Assembly (NCBI GenBank): GCA_046590575.1 | Contig: JBKJUS010000100.1 | Location: forward strand, 1 to 14,102 | Source of the DNA: DATLNF01 sp046590575 | GTDB taxonomy: Bacteria; Actinomycetota; Actinomycetes; BP-191 | DNA length: 14,102 nucleotides | Direction of reading: 5' to 3' | Program-made: the position numbers and the translations under genes | The notes under the pieces: generated by a model | Database searches by the model: none | What the model was told of the DNA's origin: nothing | The model's input: the letters and a program-made list of their open reading frames with translations, nothing else | Shown: in pieces, positions 6,958 through 14,102 of the stretch | Numbering within the stretch: position 1 is the stretch's first letter | Layout: each line of letters opens with the position of its first letter

Positions 6958-7832
6958 TGCACATTGCTCTGGTGAGCAACCCCACTGCAGGCAAGGGCAC
7001 CGCCCGGGCCGCGACCGCCGTCGCCGTGGCTCGGCTACGCGAGCGGAGCGTCGAGGTCCGCGAGCTGGTCGGACGTGACGGGGCCGAGGCGTTGCACCTC
7101 TGCCGGGAGGCAGTAGCCGACGGCGTCGACGCGCTCGTCGCGCTCGGTGGAGACGGGATGGTGCATCTCGCGCTGCAGGCCGTCGCTGGCACGCCGACCG
7201 CCCTGGGCATCATGGCCCAGGGCACCGGCAACGACCTGGCGACCCACCTCGGGCTCCCGGTGCGCTCACCTGCGAGGGCGGCCGACGTCGTGGCCGACGG
7301 CGTGACCCGCGTGATCGACGCTGTGCGCGTGACGCCGATCGAGGTGTGGTTCGGCGGTGTGCTCGGTGCCGGCTTCGACTCTGTCGTCAACGAACGGGCC
7401 AACGCCATGCGCTGGCCGAAGGGCCCGCAGCGCTACAACCTGGCGGTCGCGGCCGAGCTGCCGCGCTTCAAGGCGATTTCCTTCCGCATCACGTTCGACG
7501 GTGAGGTGGTCGAAACCGATGCGATGCTCGTCGCGGTTGGCAACGCGTCGTCGTACGGCGCTGGCATGAAGGTCACACCGGACGCGATCATCGACGACGG
7601 CCTGCTCGACGTGAGCGTGCTTGGGCCGGTGAGCAAGCTGGAGTTCCTCAAGACGTTTCCCAAGGTCTACAAGGGCACCCACGTGCACCATCCCGCAGTG
7701 ACGATCCGGCGCGCGCGGGTTGTGCAGCTTGAGGCGTCCGCGGTGGCCTATGCCGACGGCGAGCGCATCGGGCCGCTCCCGCTCACCTGCGAGTGCGTCC
7801 CCGGCGCCGTGCGAGTTCTCGCCCCGTCATGA
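6957..7832 (+). CDS. Diacylglycerol kinase family lipid kinase
   Basis: This 291-residue member of the DAGK catalytic (YegS/Rv2252/DgkB-like) family is predicted to phosphorylate diacylglycerol or a related lipid with ATP, making phosphatidic acid at the membrane. The N-terminal nucleotide-binding part opens with VSNPTAGKG (6-14). The GGDGM signature (64-68) and GTGND (89-93) are intact. The C-terminal domain holds VGNASSYGAGMKVTPDA (194-210), DDGLLDV (213-219) and the DGE motif (267-269) with catalytic acidic residues. All expected key residues are present, unlike the related gene at 13269. The ATG is supported by a -10 hexamer 6 nt upstream. The stop overlaps the helicase start (ATGA), so the two are co-translated. 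The true lipid substrate cannot be told from sequence. Confidence 0.92.
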   Translation: MHIALVSNPTAGKGTARAATAVAVARLRERSVEVRELVGRDGAEALHLCREAVADGVDALVALGGDGMVHLALQAVAGTPTALGIMAQGTGNDLATHLGLPVRSPARAADVVADGVTRVIDAVRVTPIEVWFGGVLGAGFDSVVNERANAMRWPKGPQRYNLAVAAELPRFKAISFRITFDGEVVETDAMLVAVGNASSYGAGMKVTPDAIIDDGLLDVSVLGPVSKLEFLKTFPKVYKGTHVHHPAVTIRRARVVQLEASAVAYADGERIGPLPLTCECVPGAVRVLAPS

Positions 7833-10486
7833 GCGAGATCGAGGCGTTCGCCTCGCGATACCCCTTCGGACTCGACCCCTTCCAGCATGCGGCGTGTGCT
7901 GCCCTCGAGTCGGGATCAGGCGTACTCGTCGCAGCGCCGACCGGTGCTGGCAAGACTGTCGTCGGGGAGTTCGCCGTACACCTCGCCCTCGCCACCGGGA
8001 CGAAGTGCTTCTACACGACGCCGATCAAGGCGCTGTCCAATCAGAAGTACGGCGACCTCGTGGCCCGCCACGGCCCTGCTGACGTGGGATTGCTGACGGG
8101 CGACAACGCGATCAACGGTGACGCTCCGGTGGTCGTCATGACCACTGAAGTGCTGCGCAACATGCTCTACGCCGGCTCGGATGCCCTGCGCGGACTGGCC
8201 TACGTCGTGATGGACGAGGTGCACTACCTGTCCGACCGCTACCGCGGCGCGGTGTGGGAGGAGGTGATCATCCACCTGCCGGAGTCGGTGCGGATCGTGT
8301 CGCTGTCGGCGACCGTCTCCAATGCCGAGGAGTTCGCCGACTGGCTCGTCACGGTGCGCGGCGAGACGCGGATCATCGTGGAGGAGACCCGCCCGGTCCC
8401 GCTCTACCAGCACATGATGGCCGGCCCCCGGCTCTACGACCTCTTCGTCGAGAGTCCCGGCGGTGAGCTCACGGTCAACCCGTCGCTGGTGCGCTTCGCC
8501 CGTGAGCAGGTCCAGGTGTCCCGGACCTTCGACCGGGGGCCGGCCCGAGGCGGGCACCGCCGGCCCGGGGCCCGGGTGCCGTCCCGCGCGGACGTCGTCG
8601 AGCGGCTCGACGCAGAGGGGCTGCTGCCCGCGATCACCTTCATCTTCAGCCGGGCCGGCTGCGAGGCCGGGGTGCAGCAGTGCCTTCGGGCCGGTCTGCG
8701 GCTCAACTCCCCCGAGGAGCGGATCCGGGTCAAAGAGTACGTCGAGCTGCGCTGCGCAGACATCCCGGAGGAGGACCTCGCTGTTCTCGGGTACTTCGAG
8801 TGGCTGGACGGCCTGGAGCGGGGTCTGGCGGCGCACCACGCCGGGATGATCCCGACCTTCAAGGAGTGCGTGGAAGAGCTCTTCGTCCGTGGGTTGGTCA
8901 AGGCGGTCTTCGCGACGGAGACGCTGGCCCTGGGCATCAACATGCCAGCCCGCTCCGTGGTGCTCGAGAAGCTGTCGAAGTGGAACGGCGAGGCGCATGC
9001 CGACATCACCCCGGGGGAGTTCACTCAGCTCACCGGCCGGGCAGGACGCCGCGGCATCGACATCGAGGGCCATGCAGTGGTCCTCTGGACTGAAGGCACA
9101 GATCCGCTCGCGGTTGCCGGTCTCGCGTCGACCCGTACCTACCCGCTCCGGTCGAGCTTTCGGCCGTCGTACAACATGGCGGTCAACCTCACCGCCACGG
9201 TCGGGCGGGACCGCGCCCGCGCGCTGCTCGAGTCGTCGTTCGCGCAGTTCCAGGCTGATCGCGGTGTGGTGGGGCTCTCGCGGCAGGTGGCCCGAAATGC
9301 CGAGGCGCTCGCCGGTTACACCGAGGCGATGAACTGCCACCTCGGGGACTTCGCCGAGTACGCCGGGTTGCGCGTTGCCCTGCGGTCCCGGGAGGCGGCG
9401 ATTGCGCGGGATGGCGCTCGGCAGCGCAAGGCCGCCGCCGTCGCGTCGCTCGAGAAGCTGCGGCCGGGTGACGTGGTGCGGGTGCCAACCGGCCGATTTG
9501 CCGGACTCGCTGTCGTGCTCGACCCCGGGATCGATGCAGCCGACCCGTCGCCACAGGTCCTGACCGAGGACCGGCAGGTACGCCGGCTGTCTCTGGAGGC
9601 GTTCCCGGCCGCGGTGGTCGCTCTCGGCTCGGTCCGGGTGCCGCGCAACTTCAACGCCCGTTCGCCTGCGTCGCGGCGTGACCTGGCGTCGTCGCTGCGC
9701 AACCTCCACCTGCCGAAGGACGAGCGGCCGCGTCGCCCGCGGTCCGCCGCTGCCGGCGACGGGGAGATCGCGCGCCTGCGCCGAGCACTGCGGGAGCACC
9801 CGTGTCATGGTTGCGCCGAACGGGAGGACCACGCGCGGTGGGCGGAGCGTCATCACCGGCTCCATGCCGACACCGAGGTGCTTCGCGGGAGGGTCGCCGG
9901 CCGGACCAGCTCGATCGCGAAGACCTTCGACCAAGTGTGTGCGGTCCTCACCCAGCTCGACTACCTGCAGGGCGAGACCGTCACCGCAGCGGGTCAGCAG
10001 CTGTCGCGGGTCTACTCAGAGTCCGACCTGCTCGTCGTGCAGTGCCTGCGCGAAGGGCTATGGGACGGGCTCACGGCGGCCGAGCTGGCGGCCTGTGTGT
10101 CCTTGATGGTGTTCGAGACCCGGGGCCCGGGCGACCAGCAGCCGAAGATCCCGGGCGGCCGGGTGCGCGACGTGCTGCGGGAGATGGCTGTGCTCTATGG
10201 GGCGCTCTCTGATGCCGAGGCAGACCACGGGCTCGACTTCCTACGTCAGCCTGACCCGGGTTTCGCCTGGGCCGCCTGGCGCTGGGCGTCCGGGACTCGG
10301 TTGGAGACCGTGCTCGATGAGAGCGATCTCACGGCCGGGGACTTCGTGCGCTGGGTGAAGATGCTTCTCGACCTGCTCGACCAGATCGCGGGTGTCGCCG
10401 ACCAGGCCGGGGGAGTGCGCGCCGCTGCGCGCGACGCCGTACGCGCGATGCGTCGCGGCGTCGTCGCCTACTCCTCCGTCGTCTGA
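7829..10486 (+). CDS. helY: HelY-like DEVH-box RNA helicase
   Basis: This is a superfamily 2 helicase of the Ski2/Mtr4 type, equivalent to M. tuberculosis HelY (Rv2092c), presumed to unwind RNA in turnover or processing. It has 885 residues, close to the 906 of HelY. Helicase motifs in order are APTGAGKT (36-43), TTPIKALSNQ (63-72), MDEVHYL (128-134), SLSAT (158-162), FIFSRAGCE (271-279), the TLALGINMP block (365-373) and QLTGRAGRRG (400-409). The rest is a long beta-rich and helical region ending in a DSHCT-type domain. HPCHGCAER (residues 657-665) adds a conserved Cys pair seen in actinobacterial relatives. The ATG at 7829 is chosen over an in-frame ATG at 7793 because it gives the ATGA overlap with the kinase gene. 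Synteny with tatA/tatC supports the name. Confidence 0.95.
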   Translation: MSEIEAFASRYPFGLDPFQHAACAALESGSGVLVAAPTGAGKTVVGEFAVHLALATGTKCFYTTPIKALSNQKYGDLVARHGPADVGLLTGDNAINGDAPVVVMTTEVLRNMLYAGSDALRGLAYVVMDEVHYLSDRYRGAVWEEVIIHLPESVRIVSLSATVSNAEEFADWLVTVRGETRIIVEETRPVPLYQHMMAGPRLYDLFVESPGGELTVNPSLVRFAREQVQVSRTFDRGPARGGHRRPGARVPSRADVVERLDAEGLLPAITFIFSRAGCEAGVQQCLRAGLRLNSPEERIRVKEYVELRCADIPEEDLAVLGYFEWLDGLERGLAAHHAGMIPTFKECVEELFVRGLVKAVFATETLALGINMPARSVVLEKLSKWNGEAHADITPGEFTQLTGRAGRRGIDIEGHAVVLWTEGTDPLAVAGLASTRTYPLRSSFRPSYNMAVNLTATVGRDRARALLESSFAQFQADRGVVGLSRQVARNAEALAGYTEAMNCHLGDFAEYAGLRVALRSREAAIARDGARQRKAAAVASLEKLRPGDVVRVPTGRFAGLAVVLDPGIDAADPSPQVLTEDRQVRRLSLEAFPAAVVALGSVRVPRNFNARSPASRRDLASSLRNLHLPKDERPRRPRSAAAGDGEIARLRRALREHPCHGCAEREDHARWAERHHRLHADTEVLRGRVAGRTSSIAKTFDQVCAVLTQLDYLQGETVTAAGQQLSRVYSESDLLVVQCLREGLWDGLTAAELAACVSLMVFETRGPGDQQPKIPGGRVRDVLREMAVLYGALSDAEADHGLDFLRQPDPGFAWAAWRWASGTRLETVLDESDLTAGDFVRWVKMLLDLLDQIAGVADQAGGVRAAARDAVRAMRRGVVAYSSVV

Positions 10487-10683
10487 GGATCTGCGAGAGC
10501 TCGCGCCACGGAATCGCACCGCTTGCCCCCGCCCGCGCCTCGTCGTCGAGCGACCGCCCAGACACGCAACTCAGGATCCGAGCGGCCTCGCCGACCCATC
10601 GTGAGCACGGGGCGCGGGTGCGCGAGGTCTCGTTGTGTGCGCCGGCGGTCGCGGTCACGGGGGGCTGTCCAGGCGGCGGGCGG

Positions 10684-10696
10684 TAGGTTGCCAGCG
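10684..10696 (+). promoter_or_regulatory. Putative leaderless promoter of the FAD oxidase gene
   Basis: TAGGTT at 10684-10689 fits TANNNT, and six bases separate it from the GTG at 10696. No ribosome site precedes the GTG. The element lies at the end of a 209-bp gap after helY (10487-10695), the longest non-coding stretch here. That gap has no gene I can support and no U-tract terminator. Confidence 0.5.
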
Positions 10697-12102
10697 TGGG
10701 GAGCCTGGCTGACGAGCTGCGGGGAGTGGTCGATGCCGCGCGGGTCAGCGACGACATCATGGAGCTCCGCGCCAAGTCACGGGACTGCTGGCCGCGGCTG
10801 ACCTTGCTCGACCGCGCCGGAGTGGCGCTGAGCGGTCCGGAGGTGGTCGTCCGGCCGACGCGGACAGAGGAGGTCGCGGCGGTCTATCGCTGGGCGAGTG
10901 AGCACGCAGTGCCCGTGACGCCGTACGCCGGCGGGTCGGGGGTCGTCGGTGGCGCAGTCGCGACCCATGGCGGTATCTGTCTCGACCTCAGCGGGCTGAC
11001 TGGCCTCGTCGAGCTCGACGAGGTGAGCGGTACCGCGTCTTTCCGGTCCGGCACGCCGGGGCCGGAAGCAGAGGACACCGTCGCCGCGCAGGGCTTCACC
11101 ATCGGTCACTTCCCGTCGTCGATCATGTGCTCGACGGTCGGCGGCTGGGTGGCTGCGCGCGGCGCTGGTCAGCTGAGTACGCGCTACGGCAAGGCTGAGG
11201 ACATGGTCGTCGCCCTCGAGGCGGTGCTGCCTACCGGAGAGGTATGGCGCACGCTGCCTGCACCCCGGACGGCCGCCGGGCCGGACCTGTGGCGGCTGCT
11301 GGCCGGTGCCGAAGGGACCCTCGGCACGATCACCGAGGTGACGCTGCGGTTGCACCCCGCTCCTGCCGTACGCCGATTCGGTGGCTGGCTCTTCCCCGAC
11401 CTCGGCAGCGGCATGGAGGCGCTGCGCCACGTGATGCGCACTGGCGCCCGACCCGCTGTGCTGCGGCTCTACGACGAGCTCGACACCTCGCTGGTTCTCG
11501 GCGCCCAGGGCCTGCAGGTGGGCCCTGGGGCACTGCTCGTCACCTCGGTCGAGGGAGATCCGCGCCTCGTCGACGCGGAGGAAGCGATCCTGCGCGACGT
11601 GTGCAGCGCGGCCCGCGACCTGGGCACCGGTCCTGGTGAGCACTGGTGGTCGCACCGCTACGCGGTCAGCGCCAACCTGCCCCGGGTCCTCGCCGGGCAG
11701 CTGCTTGGCCCGCACGGCTTCGCCGACACGATCGAGGTCGCCGCGGTGTGGTCGCGGTTGGGCGTGCTCTACGACGCCATGCGCTCGGCGATGGCACCGC
11801 ACGTGACTGCCGTCCTGGCGCACATCTCGCACTGCTATCCCGAGGGCGCGTCGATCTACTGGACCATCGCGAGTGACGCCAGCGACGAGGCCGACGCCAT
11901 CACTCGGTACGACGCCGCGTGGGCCGCCGCGATGCAGGCATGTCTGGAGGCAGGCGGGACCATCGGCCACCACCACGGGGTCGGCGTCGCCAGGGGCAGC
12001 TGGCTGGCCACGGAGACCGGCGTCGGCCACGACGTGCTGCGCCGGGTCAAGGCGGCGCTCGACCCTTCGGGGATCGCCAACCCGGGAAAGCTCGGCCTGT
12101 GA
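10696..12102 (+). CDS. AGPS-like FAD-binding oxidase
   Basis: This 468-residue flavoprotein belongs to the FAD-linked oxidase (PCMH) superfamily and most resembles alkyldihydroxyacetonephosphate synthase (AGPS). The FAD domain spans about 45-225. PYAGGSGVVGG (76-86) is the pyrophosphate loop, TVGGWVAARGAGQLSTRYGKAEDMV (147-171) is strongly AGPS-like, and EGTLGTITE (206-214) closes the site. In the cap, VLRLYD (255-260) aligns with the AGPS substrate-site arginine region. ASIYW (385-389) holds a tyrosine at the place of the proposed catalytic Tyr. GHHHGVGVAR (424-433) matches the AGPS triple-His motif. The M. tuberculosis relative Rv2251 also lies beside a DAGK gene. Here the next gene encodes an iron-sulfur carrier, overlapping by 4 bp, which hints at dehydrogenase rather than synthase activity. 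The family call is firm; the substrate is unknown. Confidence 0.88.
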   Translation: MGSLADELRGVVDAARVSDDIMELRAKSRDCWPRLTLLDRAGVALSGPEVVVRPTRTEEVAAVYRWASEHAVPVTPYAGGSGVVGGAVATHGGICLDLSGLTGLVELDEVSGTASFRSGTPGPEAEDTVAAQGFTIGHFPSSIMCSTVGGWVAARGAGQLSTRYGKAEDMVVALEAVLPTGEVWRTLPAPRTAAGPDLWRLLAGAEGTLGTITEVTLRLHPAPAVRRFGGWLFPDLGSGMEALRHVMRTGARPAVLRLYDELDTSLVLGAQGLQVGPGALLVTSVEGDPRLVDAEEAILRDVCSAARDLGTGPGEHWWSHRYAVSANLPRVLAGQLLGPHGFADTIEVAAVWSRLGVLYDAMRSAMAPHVTAVLAHISHCYPEGASIYWTIASDASDEADAITRYDAAWAAAMQACLEAGGTIGHHHGVGVARGSWLATETGVGHDVLRRVKAALDPSGIANPGKLGL

Positions 12103-13253
12103 GCGAGGTGGGGGGCCCGCTCGGGCCCGCGGAGACGGTCTACCACCGGGACCCACTTCCCGACGTGCCGGCCGACCCGCTCTCCCTTGCCCCGGTCTGC
12201 GCGTCGTGCCCCAAGCTCTGCGCACCCGCATGTCCGGTGCAGGCCGCGACCGGCCGCGAGTCGGTGGCGCCGTGGCGCATCTCCGCCACCGTGCGCGACG
12301 CGGCGCGGACCGGCTGGACCGCTACGGCGCTGCACGCGGCCTCGTCGTGCACCGGGTGCGGAGCGTGCAGCCATGCCTGCTCGCCGGGCGTACGCCTGCC
12401 GGAGTTGTCTCGAGCGGCCCGCGGTGGCGCGGCCGCGTCCGGAGTCCGGCTCCCGGCGGCTGAGCGCATTGCTGAGCGGATAGCCCGAACCGGCTCGCCG
12501 CGGCGACCGGACCGCTGGGCAGAGGAGCTCGCTGCCGGCAGCGATCCGGAGGCGACAACGGCTCTCTTTCACGGGTGCACCGTGCAGTCATCCGCACCGG
12601 GCGTGGGCCGGGCGGCTCGCGCGCTCTTTGCGGCTGCGGGTGAAGCGGTGCGATGCGCGGCGGGCGAGTCGTGCTGCGGAGCTGCTGCGGCAGACCTGGG
12701 GCTGAGCGCCGAGTCCGGGGCGCTGGCGGCGTCCTGCGCTGTCCAGCTCGCGGGAGTTGACCGGGTCGTAGTCCTCTCGCCCGGCTGCGCCCGGATGATG
12801 CGGGAGGGCTGGCCGACTCTAGGCCTCGAGGCGCCGGCAGTCCGCACCTCGGTCGAGTGGCTCGACGAGGCGCTGGCGGCCGGTCGACTGCCGGCGGCCG
12901 GCCGGGTGGGCGGGACCGTCGGGTGGCACGACCCTTGCACGCTGACCCGCCTGCTCGGGGTCGTTGACGCACCCCGGCGGGCGCTTGCCGCTCTAGGTCT
13001 CGACTACCGCGAGCCGGCCGCGACCGGGCTGCACACGCGATGCAGCGGTGGTGGCCAGGGCTACCCGCTCGTTGACGGACTCGGTGCCGACGCAGTCGCC
13101 GCGGTGCGGGCAGCCCAGCTGCGGGAGGTCGGCGAGCCCGTCGTGTCGGCCTGCCCGCAGGCCGAGCGGATGCTCACCAGGGCCGGCGTACTGACCCGTG
13201 ACATTCTCGAGGTGGCGGCCGAGCGGCTGCTCGGTCTATCCACCACAACCTGA
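12099..13253 (+). CDS. CCG-domain (Fe-S)-binding oxidoreductase subunit
   Basis: This 384-residue protein has the layout of GlcF, GlpC and HdrD-type electron carriers. Two N-terminal ferredoxin-like cluster motifs come first: C34-x2-C37-x3-C41-x3-C45-P (one residue longer than usual) and C84-x2-C87-x2-C90-x3-C94. Two CCG-type domains follow. The first has C160, C192-C193-G and C230. The second has WHDPC280, RCSGGG at 314-319 (Cys-Ser in place of Cys-Cys) and SACP with C352. Both lack part of the usual five-cysteine set. It should pass electrons from a flavoprotein to quinone or another acceptor on the cytoplasmic membrane face. The GTG start overlaps the upstream stop in GTGA, and GGGAAAG at 12084-12090 may serve as ribosome site. 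Longer in-frame starts (e.g. 11919) would overlap the flavoprotein deeply and are rejected. Confidence 0.88.
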   Translation: MSEVGGPLGPAETVYHRDPLPDVPADPLSLAPVCASCPKLCAPACPVQAATGRESVAPWRISATVRDAARTGWTATALHAASSCTGCGACSHACSPGVRLPELSRAARGGAAASGVRLPAAERIAERIARTGSPRRPDRWAEELAAGSDPEATTALFHGCTVQSSAPGVGRAARALFAAAGEAVRCAAGESCCGAAAADLGLSAESGALAASCAVQLAGVDRVVVLSPGCARMMREGWPTLGLEAPAVRTSVEWLDEALAAGRLPAAGRVGGTVGWHDPCTLTRLLGVVDAPRRALAALGLDYREPAATGLHTRCSGGGQGYPLVDGLGADAVAAVRAAQLREVGEPVVSACPQAERMLTRAGVLTRDILEVAAERLLGLSTTT

Positions 13254-13268
13254 CAGGACCCGCGCAGC

Positions 13269-14102
13269 ATGCCCCATCCGCTCGGCGAGATCGTGCTGGC
13301 TGTGCCAATAGGGCGCGATGCCGCGGACGCGGATCTGGTCGACGCTCTCGCGAGCGAGCTGACCCGCCGCAATCTTGAGCACCGGCGGGTCACTGCCGCA
13401 CCGACGGACGCCGTACACCAGGAGCTTGAAGCCGGCTCCTGCCTCGTCGTCGTGTGTGGAGGGCAGCGCTCCTTCGCCGAGGCTGTCGCGGCTACCCAGG
13501 GTTCCGACCTCGTGCTCGGGGTCTTCCCGGGCGGTCGGTCGCATGACTTCGCCAACACCTTCGGTCTCGACGTGGCCCCCCGCCCGGCGGCCTTGCTGCT
13601 GGCCAGCGACCGGGTGATGCGGGTCGACGTCGGCCGGGCGACCGTGTCGCGACGCGACGGAGTGATGACCGAGCACCTCGTCGTGAACGACGCTGTCGTC
13701 GGCCTGGGTGCCGAGGTCTGTCGCCGCCAGGACCGCCTCGGCCGGGTGCCGCGGGTCGGTCCGCTCGGTGCGTGGTGGTCGGCACTCGCGGCGTACCGGC
13801 CCCGGCACTTCGATGTGGACATGACCTTCGCCGAGTGGCACGACGACGCGGTGCAGGTGCGCATCGCCAACGGTCAGTTCGCCCACGACGGTCTGCACGT
13901 CTCACCGCTCGCACTGCCCGACGACGGAGCGTGGGACGTGCAGGTGTGGGACGGGCCGAAGCACCTGGCCTTCACCTTGCAGCCGAAGATGCTGCACGGC
14001 GAGCACCTCCCGCACGAACACATCTCCCAGTGGCGGCAGAAGCGGGTCGAGGTGCGGACGGCGCGGCCGACCGCGGTCGCTCTTGACGGCCGCTACGTCG
14101 GG
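13269..14102 (+). CDS. Diacylglycerol-kinase-like protein with altered active site (partial)
   Basis: An open frame of 278 codons runs from ATG 13269 to the window edge without a stop. The fold is recognisable as DAGK-family. PGGRSHDFANTFGL (87-100) matches the GTGNDFAR strand, and IANGQFAHDGLHVSPLA (199-215) matches the NGxxxGGGxxxxPxA segment. KMLHGEHLPHE and LDGR (272-275) match the C-terminal part. However, the GGDG(T/M) signature reads CGGQRS (63-68), losing the Asp and third Gly, and the final DGE reads DGR. Asp93 and Asp273 remain. It may be a pseudokinase, a lipid-binding partner, or an enzyme with changed chemistry. It lies 15 bp after the Fe-S gene, with AGGA at 13255-13258 as a weak ribosome site, so it is likely in one operon with the flavoprotein and Fe-S genes. 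Confidence 0.82.
   Translation, partial: MPHPLGEIVLAVPIGRDAADADLVDALASELTRRNLEHRRVTAAPTDAVHQELEAGSCLVVVCGGQRSFAEAVAATQGSDLVLGVFPGGRSHDFANTFGLDVAPRPAALLLASDRVMRVDVGRATVSRRDGVMTEHLVVNDAVVGLGAEVCRRQDRLGRVPRVGPLGAWWSALAAYRPRHFDVDMTFAEWHDDAVQVRIANGQFAHDGLHVSPLALPDDGAWDVQVWDGPKHLAFTLQPKMLHGEHLPHEHISQWRQKRVEVRTARPTAVALDGRYVG

Noticed and set aside
7916..9934. A 672-codon open frame on the minus strand opposite helY
   Set aside because: It lies wholly antisense to a gene with complete helicase motifs. Its translation has no recognisable domain. Long antisense frames are normal in GC-rich coding DNA.
10493..10504. GCGAG/CTCGC inverted repeat just after helY as a terminator
   Set aside because: The loop would be 2 nt and no T-run follows, so it is not a credible intrinsic terminator.
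10665..10689. Possible PafBC-dependent (RecA-NDp-like) promoter: TGTCCAGG before TAGGTT
   Set aside because: The consensus as I recall it needs TTGTCRGTG with 8 nt to the -10. Here the second half mismatches and the spacer is 10.
10329..10775. A minus-strand frame spanning the helY/FAD oxidase gap
   Set aside because: It overlaps the ends of both genes, is Arg/Ser-rich and lacks a ribosome site. The gap is better explained as promoter-containing non-coding DNA.
10777..12231. A 484-codon minus-strand frame opposite the FAD oxidase
   Set aside because: It covers a gene with clear FAD-binding and HHH motifs on the plus strand and itself shows no domain.

Overview
The window is a gene-dense, very GC-rich stretch of actinobacterial chromosome. 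Three things point there: GC bias in third codon positions, frequent GTG starts, and the gene order pafA - pafB/pafC - tatA/tatC - helY. That order is the one known from the Pup-proteasome neighbourhood of mycobacteria and other Actinomycetia. The extra genes interleaved here (DUF3866, an FKBP lipoprotein, a zinc-ribbon protein, a diacylglycerol kinase before helY) suggest a non-mycobacterial actinomycete, perhaps Nocardioidaceae or a Frankiales-like group. I cannot settle the taxon from sequence alone.

Layout, left to right. A 13-codon tail of an upstream gene is followed by pafA (Pup ligase). A DUF3866 gene lies on the minus strand, convergent with pafA and divergent from a lipoprotein FKBP-type prolyl isomerase. 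pafB and pafC (WYL-domain DNA-damage regulators) overlap by 4 bp. Next come a small zinc-ribbon protein, a 66-residue single-span membrane protein, tatA and tatC (twin-arginine translocase), a diacylglycerol-kinase-family lipid kinase that overlaps by 4 bp a HelY-type DEVH helicase, and a 209-bp gap. The right end holds a second module: an AGPS-like FAD oxidase, a CCG-domain iron-sulfur protein overlapping it by 4 bp, and a second DAGK-family protein. That last protein has lost the GGDG signature and runs off the window edge.

The left and middle parts are conserved actinobacterial housekeeping: protein tagging, damage response, protein export and RNA metabolism. The right end is the most unusual part. 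It joins a flavoenzyme of a family that normally does no net redox chemistry to an iron-sulfur electron carrier and an apparently catalytically altered lipid-kinase fold. Mycobacterium tuberculosis has a related flavoprotein/DAGK pair (Rv2251-Rv2252), so the association may reflect a lipid or glycerophosphate pathway, but the substrate is unknown.

A second recurring signal is regulatory. Four genes (pafA, the 66-residue membrane protein, the first DAGK and the FAD oxidase) have a TANNNT -10-like hexamer exactly 6 nt before the start codon and no Shine-Dalgarno sequence. The DUF3866 gene has the same with a 7-nt gap. This is the arrangement expected of leaderless mRNAs. No tRNA, rRNA, CRISPR array, insertion sequence or convincing U-tract terminator was seen, and no stretch longer than about 210 bp lacks a gene.
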